Of a DNA stretch of 64,000 nucleotides, positions 49,362 through 57,292 are shown piece by piece. The stretch covers positions 372,001 to 436,000 of the forward strand of contig JAPFFF010000003.1 of the NCBI GenBank assembly GCA_039105265.1, read 5' to 3'. Below the pieces are notes generated by a model, which searched no databases, was not told the DNA's origin, and saw nothing but the letters and a program-made list of their open reading frames with translations. Each line of letters opens with the position of its first letter. Within the stretch, counting starts at the first letter, position 1. The stretch comes from Tritrichomonas musculus (taxonomy: Eukaryota; Parabasalia; Tritrichomonadida; Tritrichomonadidae). The translations under genes and the position numbers were made by a program.

Positions 49362-49432
49362 TGAATCGCCCGGGAATCGGACCAAGACCCCCGCCTTGGA
49401 AAGGTGAAATTCTACCATTAGCCCAGCAATGC
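49362..49432 (-). tRNA. tRNA-Gly(TCC): tRNA-Gly (anticodon TCC)
   Basis: Minus-strand reading from GCATTGC (49432-49426) folds as a cloverleaf. The acceptor is GCATTGC/GCGATTC with one C-T mismatch, the D-loop contains AATGG, and the anticodon stem is TCACC/GGCGG around TTTCCAA (anticodon TCC). The T-arm is CTTGG/CCCGG around TCCGATT, and A is the discriminator at 49362. Internal promoters are good (B box GGTCCGATTCC), and a T7 Pol III terminator follows almost at once. Three stem mismatches (acceptor, anticodon and T stem) are unusual and may mean RNA editing, tolerance or early decay. It decodes GGA and GGG. Confidence 0.85.
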
Positions 49433-49440
49433 TAACTTTG

Positions 49441-49965
49441 TATTCAAAAATTTTTTAATATTTTTAATTTAAGATTAAATAATTTATGAAGGTTTTTAAT
49501 TCTTCAAAAATAATAATAATTTACACTTTTTTAAATTTATATATAAATAATTATTTTTAAATTATGCTTTATATCAATTATTTCCAAAAAATAATAAAGA
49601 TAAAATGAAAAAATAATTTGTGAATATAAATATTATATTGATTTATTTTTGAATCAATTCAATAAAATCTAAAAATAACATTTCAAATATTTCAAATAAA
49701 ATTTTTTAATTTAAAAAATATTATATCTATATATATGTTTTAACATAATAAAACATCATACAAAGATAAATATATAGTTAAAATAATAATGAAAAAATAT
49801 AAATATAAATATATAACTAAAATACATTAATACATGAAAATAGATCAATACTATTTTCGCTTTATAAAAACCAGATAGAAAATTATCAATTGAATATCTG
49901 AAACGCTAAATTTATAGAATTAATTATTTTTAGATTTTACTTATTTACTTCATTCCATTAAAAAT
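49441..49965. other. AT-rich spacer
   Basis: This 525-bp spacer is over four-fifths A+T with no ORF or RNA gene that I can support. Confidence 0.45.
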
Positions 49966-50397
49966 ATGTTTAATTTCAAACAAAATAGAAATATAGAAAT
50001 TCCTGATTTAGATGAAGATATATGCTTTGATTTCGATCCTTTTATATACATTTCACCAAAAGAAATGTTCTTTAATTGTATTGATGATGTTGACATCACT
50101 TTTCATGATACAAATCAAAACTTAATAATTCCTGAAGATTATGAGCCCGAAAATATACAGGAAAATACTGATTATAATTTGGTTGTTCCCTATAATCCAA
50201 ATAATTCCTACAATTTTAATTTTGGAAAGGCGTTACCCGAGTTTCTAACTGGAGCTAAATACATGAAAAAATTTGCTCAAATAATGGTCCAAAGTAACCT
50301 AGAATATGTGAAAAAGGTAATTATAATAATAAATCAATCCTCCCAAAATCCAAATTCATACTCAAAAAATAAAGTTCAATTATTACAATTAAAATGA
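49966..50397 (+). CDS. Small acidic protein of unknown function (143 aa)
   Basis: The frame starts MFNFKQNRNIEIPDLDEDI. It has an acidic, aromatic-rich first half (CFDFDPFIYISPKEMFFN, IIPEDYEPENIQ) and a more basic helical second half (GKALPEFLTGAKYMKKFAQ) ending in an Asn/Ser/Gln tail. TTCATT at 49949-49954 precedes the ATG. The composition is plausible for a gene but no family is recognised. The tail looks random, so the 3' part may have eroded. Confidence 0.45.
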   Translation: MFNFKQNRNIEIPDLDEDICFDFDPFIYISPKEMFFNCIDDVDITFHDTNQNLIIPEDYEPENIQENTDYNLVVPYNPNNSYNFNFGKALPEFLTGAKYMKKFAQIMVQSNLEYVKKVIIIINQSSQNPNSYSKNKVQLLQLK

Positions 50398-51070
50398 TAC
50401 GATAGTTATATCATGATTTGAATTTTATATGTATTTATATTTAATTAAATTATATTTTTTTTGTAATTACTTAGTTATTTTTCTATTTATTAATGCTTAC
50501 TAGCTAATATTATGAACAAACTTATTTTCATTTCATAAAATTGTAATTACGATTTTTTATTAAAATTCAAATTACCATATAATTAAACTCTTAAACAATC
50601 ATATTCAAATTTACAATCGTTCATAGCATCCAACTTTATACTTTTTCATATGGATTACTTTATCAATATATTGAAATTTATCAAACAATTTCATAAAAAT
50701 TTCATGTTATTTATAACAATATAAGCATTATATACAATGAATTTTCTTCTTTTGCTCTTTTTAATATTTTCAATCTTTAAATTATAAAAACTAATCATTT
50801 ATTATATATATAAATACCCATATTTTGATTATTTTCATACAGAAAAATATGATTTATGAAGTCTTATTTACATTTATTATGGACATTATAGTTATTTTTT
50901 ATCGATGAAGTATTTCTCAATACATAACCAATAATATTTTATATCAATAGATTAGAATATACTAAATAAAACAGATTTTTTATTAATTTAAATATGAAAA
51001 CAAGTTGTAATGGCTTGAATTAAATAAAAAAAAAAATAAGGAAATAAAAATTTACAAATATCATCCGAAA
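50398..51070. other. AT-rich convergent spacer
   Basis: This 673-bp spacer holds no supported gene, RNA or long repeat. Confidence 0.45.
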
Positions 51071-51607
51071 TTAACTTCTTTTTCCAACACTTATTGTTTG
51101 TCTGGCAGCACATCCTGTGATGTATTCTATATATTTTTGAATATCGCTTGGATTTAAATCGTTAAATGTTGAAACACCGATACCAGGAGAAAGTTTCTCT
51201 TTTAATAAAGAAAAGTTGTTAAGTTCATTTTGGTCTCTTACAAGACCAACAATATGAGGTGGAGGCTGATCTATAAGCTGCGATCTCATCCAATTAAATG
51301 TTTTAACACTAAATAAAACACCTGAGACAGATGAAACATCGACAAAGAAGAATGATGCAATAACTCGTTCATGCTTATCGTACTCTTCAATCCATGAAGT
51401 TCTGTATTCTCTTTCTGTTGGTGCTAGGTAGAAAACAAAAGGTCCTTCTTTCATACCAATATCTGAAAAGCATCCTTGAATAGATTTTACAAAATTTGTT
51501 TGCCCTGCGTCTGGCATACCGAATATTAGACACATTGATTTTGCCATCTGAATTGTAGGCGCTTTTTCTTTAAGAGTTGTATCAACTTTAGATGTCCCAC
51601 AACCCAT
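51071..51607 (-). CDS. Dually acylated Galpha/Arf-like pseudo-GTPase
   Basis: The 178-residue protein starts MGCGTSKVD, so Gly2 (myristoylation) and Cys3 (palmitoylation) are as in Galpha subunits. The P-loop region reads CLIFGMPDAGQTNFVKS. The glycine frame of GxxxxGK(T/S) is kept at 30-37 but the nucleotide-binding Lys is Gln36. Further Galpha/Arf-like strands follow: FVFYLAPTEREYRTSWIEEY for the switch region, VIASFFFVDVSSVSG, and HIVGLVRDQNEL where NKxD would be; the Asn-Lys motif is absent. It probably cannot bind GTP normally and may act as a membrane-bound adaptor. A family of such GTPase-like proteins in trichomonads is plausible but unverified here. Confidence 0.6.
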   Translation of the reverse strand: MGCGTSKVDTTLKEKAPTIQMAKSMCLIFGMPDAGQTNFVKSIQGCFSDIGMKEGPFVFYLAPTEREYRTSWIEEYDKHERVIASFFFVDVSSVSGVLFSVKTFNWMRSQLIDQPPPHIVGLVRDQNELNNFSLLKEKLSPGIGVSTFNDLNPSDIQKYIEYITGCAARQTISVGKRS

Positions 51608-52009
51608 TTTTTTGAAAAGATATAGCTTGGGAGTATGTTTTTACTAAAAAATGAAATTCTGAAAAAGTTCAATAAAAACGATTTTTTCAAATCTAAGAAA
51701 TACTTTTTGTATTTTAAAATCAATTGCAATGAAATGATTATTTTTTCTAAATTTGATAAATGATTTATGTTTATCAGTTTTTATTGAGTAATTCAATTTT
51801 TTACAAAAGCATACAAATTTCAGAAATATCTGAATATTAAATTCAAATTAATCGGCTTTCATAAATAATGTAAAACTGAAATCAATTATATTTTGGTTCA
51901 AAATATATTTTTATTGCTTTAAGCATAAATTTTTTTGATCTCAAAGAGCCCATTATTATCTTTTTTTTTTTTTTTTTTTAGGAAAAAAAAAAAAAAAAAA
52001 AAAAACAAT
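51608..52009. other. Spacer ending in adjacent poly-T and poly-A runs
   Basis: This 402-bp spacer ends with about 19 T, AGG, then about 23 A (51962-52005) directly before the foldback element's target duplication. No gene is seen. Confidence 0.5.
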
Positions 52010-52017
52010 CAATTATC

Positions 52018-53329
52018 TAGGCAATGGTTTGCTAATACACCACTTTTTCTGAGAAAACTTTTTGAGAGGAATTGTGAAGAAATTTTTCAACTTTTTGTGA
52101 GATTTTTTTGGCGCTTTATTTTCCAAAAACTTTAATTTATATTTATTATTTTGAGTAATGAATGAATGATTCCGATATTCAAATGACGACGATGTTCGAA
52201 GAATTGCGGGACTCGAATGACGACGATTCTCAAAGAAATACGGGACTCGAATGACGACGATTCTCAAAGAAATACGGGATTCGAATGACGACGATTCTCA
52301 AAGAAATAATATTTAAATCTTTAATTAAAATATTATATAATATATTCTTTATTATTTTAAATTCTAATTCATCATTGAAATTTTTTCTTCTTGGTTTAAA
52401 CTTCTTCTTCTTTGTTCGAACTTCTTCTTCTTTGTTCGAACTTCTTCTTCTTGGTCTGAACTTCTTCTTCTTTGTTCGAACTTCTTCTTCTTTGTTTGAA
52501 CTTCTTCTTCTTTGTTTGAACTTCTTCTTGGTCTGAACTTCTTCTTCTTTGTTCAAACTTCTTCTTGGTCTGAACTTCTTCTTCTTGGTCTGAACTTCTT
52601 CTTCTTTGTTCGAACTTCTTCTTCTTTGTTTGAACTTCTTCTTCTTGGTCTGAACTTCTTCTTCTTGGTCTGAACTTCTTCTTCTTTGTTCGAACTTCTT
52701 CTTCTTGGTCTGAACTTCTTCTTCTTGGTCTGAACTTCTTCTTCTTCGTTCGAACTTCTTCTTCTTTGTTCGAACTTCTTCTTCTTGGTCTGAACTTCTT
52801 CTTCTTGGTCTGAACTTCTTCTTCTTGGTCTGAACTTCTTCTTATTTGTTCGAACTTCTTCTTCTTTGTTCGAACTTCTTCTTCTTTGTTCGAACTTCTT
52901 CTTCTTTGTTCGAACTTCTTCTTCTTTGTTTGAACTTCTTCTTCTTTGTTTGAACTTCTTCTTCTTTGTTTGAACTTCTTCTTCTTGGTTTGAACGTCTT
53001 CTTCATTTGAATATCTTTTTCGTCGTCATTCGAGTCCCTTATTTCTTTGAGAATCGTCGTCATTCGAATCCCGTATTTCTTTGAGAATCGTCGTCATTCG
53101 AGTCCCGTATTTCTTTGAGAATCGTCGTCATTCGAGTCCCGCAATTCTTCGAACATCGTCGTCATTTGAATATCGGAATCATTCATTCATTACTCAAAAT
53201 AATAAATATAAATTAAAGTTTTTGGAAAATAAAGCGCCAAAAAAATCTCACAAAAAGTTGAAAAATTTCTTCACAATTCCTCTCAAAAAGTTTTCTCAGA
53301 AAAAGTGGTGTATTAGCAAACCATTCCCC
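52018..53329. mobile_element. Foldback DNA element with ~290-bp inverted repeats and 8-bp TSD
   Basis: Long inverted arms at 52018-52306 and 53036-53329 are nearly identical from AATGGTTTGCTAATACACCA inward. They differ only at the outermost bases (TAGGC versus GGGG). CAATTATC is repeated exactly outside both ends (52010-52017 and 53330-53337), an 8-bp target duplication. The inner arm parts contain three or four 34-bp units (GGGACTCGAATGACGACGAT...). The core is a 20-bp tandem array. No transposase frame exists, so it is non-autonomous. The near identity of the arms indicates a young insertion or gene conversion. Confidence 0.82.
52384..53000. repeat. 20-bp tandem array (about 31 units) in two alternating versions
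   Basis: Units read TTCTTCTTCTTTGTTCGAAC or TTCTTCTTCTTGGTCTGAAC with small variants, plus a few 17-bp units lacking one TTC. The two versions are mixed irregularly along the array. The unit is not a multiple of three and has no stop on the minus strand, so all three antisense frames stay open and give Lys/Arg/Glu-rich repeats. I do not treat these as coding. Confidence 0.9.
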
Positions 53330-53364
53330 CAATTATCCTATTGAAAATAATGTAATGGAAAACT

Positions 53365-53500
53365 TTTTCAGACAACATTTCTCAAATTATTTTTTAATTT
53401 TTTTTGATTATATACATTAAGTGAGTTTCAATTACTTTTAAATAGGAAATCGAAAATAATAATACACCATTTATGCAATTTGAGAAATGTTGTCTGAAAA
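53365..53500. repeat. 136-bp hairpin/MITE-like palindrome upstream of the surface gene
   Basis: The 24-base arm 53365-53388 (core CAGACAACATTTCTCAAATT) is exactly inverted at 53477-53500, with 88 bases between. It ends 50 bases before the ATG of the large surface-protein gene. No flanking duplication is visible. It could be a small transposon relic, a transcript hairpin or a promoter element. Confidence 0.75.
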
Positions 53501-53550
53501 TCAATAATCATTTTCTGAAAAATTGAATAAATTTTCCCATAAAATAAAAA

Positions 53551-56500
53551 ATGCTTTTGTTTTTGTTCCAAATTTCATGCTCAATTGATATTTGCTTTTC
53601 TACAAATCATAATGGAATTTGCTCAAACAATATTTTTACTGTTTCTTCATTTGATAAAATTGAGAATATCATAAATCTTTTGAATCTACAAAATGACGCA
53701 GAAAAACATTTAAACATTTATATAGACAATACTTATAAAACACCACTTTTATTGAATTTAAATAACTTTCAGCTAAATTCTTTTACTGCTACTTTAAAAG
53801 GAATCAAAGATTCATCTTTTGCAGTAATCGATTTTTGCGGACGATCATATGATGATAAATCTGTTTTCTCATATGATGGAGTTACCATTCACCCCAAAAA
53901 TGTTGTTGGGCTTTCAGTTGGTTGTATTTATTCACAAAATGTTGATTTCCAATTTCCTGGATTTGACTCAGGCAAAATTTTCTCAAAACAATTAAATAGA
54001 AAAAAAAATCTTAAATCAATCATTTCATTTGATTCATCAGAAGGATATACTGTATTTGAATTTCAGCTTTTCCCAAATTTCAATCATGTTTTAATTAAAG
54101 AAGATTCAATAATAATAAGTATCGAAGGGCAACAAGGCAGTATGACAATTGGTGGCCTACGAAAAGGAACTGCATTTCTATTCCAAGAAGAAAGATATCA
54201 ATATCCACCAATGACAATTATTACTGATGTAACAAGTGAAGAAGCAGATCTTCCATTCTTTTGCCTTAGATGTGTTAAACCAACGCAACTAATAATTGGA
54301 AAATTTCCAAAACAACCAAATGGAATTCCACCCATCGGACTTGACATCCAAACTAGTGACGAAATAACTGTTACTGGAAAATCTGGAGTTTACTCCCAAT
54401 TTGTTTTATTTGATACAAAACCTTTAATTAAAAAAACATTAAAAGTTAACCATGCTGATATATGCCCTTATCATTACGGCAATGACAAAAAAGATCAAAT
54501 AACTCTTTTATTTAAAGACTTGGCCATTAATTATGGTAGCATTCTCAAAGTTTCTAATAGTGATATTTCAATTCAAACTGACCAAATTCAATCTACTGCA
54601 TACTCTCTTCGTAATGTTCACCAATTTGAATCATACGACAATAATAAATTTCAACAAGTTCCTCTCTCTCATGGTATGAATTATCTTAAATTAACAGATC
54701 ATCAATTTACAATATCTGAAGGACCTGATAAATCTCCAATATTTCAAATTAATTCAAGTCCGAATTTAAATATTCTTGTTCTACAAAAAGACGACTCGCC
54801 TGCAAGCTTGACAATTGATACTCAATCATCTGTACAATCATTGAATAATTTACCAAATATAGAACTTCTTTTTTCAAAAGAATCAACGTTAAACGTAATT
54901 TCTAATTTAGAAAAAGATCAAGATTCACATTTTCAATTATATGGCGATAATTTAGGCAAACCAGTGACAATTCAGTCGTCAACTAGTAAAAGCTTTACTT
55001 TTGGGCTTACAGATGACATTTGCGGTGATTTTATTATTAACGGAGCCAAAGTTTTATTACAAGATAAACCCGTTGTTAATGTTGGCCAAATCAATATTAA
55101 AAATACCGAATTTGTTCAAATGGATTCAAAATCCAATCCAATTGTTTCAATTAATAATTTATATGTTAATGCTGATTTTGCTAGTCAAATTCCTCATTTA
55201 TATGTTACTTCTAATTTTTATATATTAGGTGAAGTTAAAAATGGCCAAATATTCCCATGCCAACAAGGCCCAAATGTTTATCTTGACATTCCTTTTGGTT
55301 TTAATAAACTTGAAGTTGATTCACTAGATATAATATTAACAGATACAAACCACCAAAAAAGCGTGGTTCTTGATAATATTTCAAGTGTTGGTCACGTTTA
55401 TTTCACCCAAAAGATATCTTCACCTACTTTATATACATTCGAACTAATCACACCATCAACCCAAACTCAAGATCCACTTTTCGGGTGTGCAATATTTGAT
55501 TTTATAGATAATCCATCTGTTACCAACACAGTTAATTTCATTGGTGATAATTGGAACAAATATTCAAATCAGAACTCTCCAATAATTGAATTAAGAACGT
55601 CCCGAAAATTGTCTGTTCAATTTAATGGAATAATTCCTGCAAAGATAGTTAATAAGCCTGGTGGTGAATTAACACTTATCCCATCAAAAACAACGTTTGG
55701 CTTTACTGAACTTGATTTGAGTGGGAAAACAATCATATCATCAAGCAATAAAGATAATTTTATAATTTTCCTCAACACATTTACCATTAATTCAACAGCC
55801 ACATTTCCATTAGATAGGAGGACTGAAATAAATACAAAAAATATTAATTTTGAACTTGGTGCATTTAGTATAATTAAGTCATCAAAATTAGAAATTGTTT
55901 CAGAATTGACAGATGTTACTCTTCGTGGCGATACAGAATTAAAAACTGATTTTTCATTAACATATGGTGGAAACAGTACTAAAAATTTTGTTTTATTAGG
56001 TCCAACAGCATCATGTTCGCTTTCAATTGAGGATTCAAACATAAATTATAGAAGAGATCAACATGTACTAACATTCCAAAAATTTGACAATGTAACAAAT
56101 ATTATCATATCAGCTAAAGATTCTAAAATTGAAACAGAGATCACATCATTCCATTTGAATATTAATTCCACTTTTGTTTTTGATAATACCATACCTCTGA
56201 AAGGTGTTGCAGTCATGGAATATAATTCTGTAATATATGCTCGAAACGATGGAAAAATGATATTCTCACCCAAACATGATTTCATTACTTACTACAATTT
56301 AACTAATGAATTTTTCCCAACCATCTATGCTGAAAAAATTCCTTTTGAAGGAAAACCTTTTGCCTTATCTCTTTATCATCCAGGAGAGAAAGAATTAGGC
56401 AGAAAATTTTATCGTTTGGTTGGACAATCCGTTAGAACTTTTTGTTTTCCTAACTTTGATTGTAACGACTTTTTGTCTTGCATTGACATTGAACATCCAT

Positions 56501-56907
56501 TTAAAGATAACAGTTATAGTTTTAAGCCAATCTGTATTGAACATGAAGCTAAAAATTGTGTAGCTTTCAATATAACTAGAGATTTGTATAGCCCAACACC
56601 GACAAGATTACCAATGCCAACAACAATCGCAGTTCCAACAAAAACACCATATATTCCAACTCGCACACAAGAACCAACCGAAATTACTCCTCCAATAACG
56701 AGTAGCGATATTGAACCTGACGATTCAAATAATCATAAGAAGAAAAGTAAGGCTGGTATGATTGCTGGCATTGTTGTTGGAGCTGTGGCAGTAGCAGCTT
56801 TAATAGGTGTCTTGGTATGGTGGCTTAGGAGAAGATATAGGAACGATGAATTTATATCATTTGATCCATCTATGAAGGCTAGATTGACCGGTGATAACGC
56901 ATTATAA
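53551..56907 (+). CDS. Giant type I surface protein (1118 aa) with C-terminal membrane anchor
   Basis: The protein has a signal peptide (MLLFLFQISCSIDICFS) and a ~1,000-residue beta-rich ectodomain with repeated 'hydrophobic-N-x-hydrophobic' strands suggestive of beta-helix or beta-sandwich repeats. A Thr/Pro-rich stalk follows (PTPTRLPMPTT, PTKTPYIPTRTQEPT), then a membrane helix (AGMIAGIVVGAVAVAALIGV) and a short basic-to-acidic tail with ISFDPSMKARL. This is the trichomonad surface-protein plan. The tail FDP motif is shared with the broken surface gene at 22.9-24.2 kb, which may be a sorting signal. Cys pairs near the end of the ectodomain (CFPNFDCNDFLSC) could form disulfides. The ligand is unknown. 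Confidence 0.82.
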   Translation: MLLFLFQISCSIDICFSTNHNGICSNNIFTVSSFDKIENIINLLNLQNDAEKHLNIYIDNTYKTPLLLNLNNFQLNSFTATLKGIKDSSFAVIDFCGRSYDDKSVFSYDGVTIHPKNVVGLSVGCIYSQNVDFQFPGFDSGKIFSKQLNRKKNLKSIISFDSSEGYTVFEFQLFPNFNHVLIKEDSIIISIEGQQGSMTIGGLRKGTAFLFQEERYQYPPMTIITDVTSEEADLPFFCLRCVKPTQLIIGKFPKQPNGIPPIGLDIQTSDEITVTGKSGVYSQFVLFDTKPLIKKTLKVNHADICPYHYGNDKKDQITLLFKDLAINYGSILKVSNSDISIQTDQIQSTAYSLRNVHQFESYDNNKFQQVPLSHGMNYLKLTDHQFTISEGPDKSPIFQINSSPNLNILVLQKDDSPASLTIDTQSSVQSLNNLPNIELLFSKESTLNVISNLEKDQDSHFQLYGDNLGKPVTIQSSTSKSFTFGLTDDICGDFIINGAKVLLQDKPVVNVGQINIKNTEFVQMDSKSNPIVSINNLYVNADFASQIPHLYVTSNFYILGEVKNGQIFPCQQGPNVYLDIPFGFNKLEVDSLDIILTDTNHQKSVVLDNISSVGHVYFTQKISSPTLYTFELITPSTQTQDPLFGCAIFDFIDNPSVTNTVNFIGDNWNKYSNQNSPIIELRTSRKLSVQFNGIIPAKIVNKPGGELTLIPSKTTFGFTELDLSGKTIISSSNKDNFIIFLNTFTINSTATFPLDRRTEINTKNINFELGAFSIIKSSKLEIVSELTDVTLRGDTELKTDFSLTYGGNSTKNFVLLGPTASCSLSIEDSNINYRRDQHVLTFQKFDNVTNIIISAKDSKIETEITSFHLNINSTFVFDNTIPLKGVAVMEYNSVIYARNDGKMIFSPKHDFITYYNLTNEFFPTIYAEKIPFEGKPFALSLYHPGEKELGRKFYRLVGQSVRTFCFPNFDCNDFLSCIDIEHPFKDNSYSFKPICIEHEAKNCVAFNITRDLYSPTPTRLPMPTTIAVPTKTPYIPTRTQEPTEITPPITSSDIEPDDSNNHKKKSKAGMIAGIVVGAVAVAALIGVLVWWLRRRYRNDEFISFDPSMKARLTGDNAL

Positions 56908-57292
56908 TGCGATCTGTTTTAATTTTAAATTAGATAAATCTTAGTATTTTTTTGTAATAATTATGTCTTATAATTTTTTTTTTTATTTTTCGCTCAAAAT
57001 CATTTTTACTTCGCTTCAATTGAAAAAAAGTATATATTAAAAAAATATTTCGATAAAAATATGATTATGATACATGATATAACCCAAATTTGTTATATTA
57101 TTAAAAGATATACAACAAATTCAATTAAAACTGATATATTATACACTAAAGACAAATTTATAGGCATGCGCTATTTTGTCTTTATGCAAATCTTTTGGCA
57201 TTGAACATATATCTTATGAAGATTTTCTTCAAGATTTTCACAATAAAATTTAACGTGTTTTTCGACTTTTTGAAAAATAATCTGTTAAAAAT
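56908..57292. other. AT-rich spacer
   Basis: This 385-bp spacer holds GACTTTTTGA at 57264, 20 bases before the next ATG. No gene is seen. Confidence 0.45.

Noticed and set aside
52230-52556. Lys/Arg/Glu-rich antisense frame in the foldback core
   Set aside because: It is produced by a 20-bp tandem repeat with no stops. All frames are open and the translation is periodic.
53365-53500. Complete MITE with target-site duplication
   Set aside because: The inverted arms are perfect, but I could find no matching flanking duplication, so I report it only as a palindrome.
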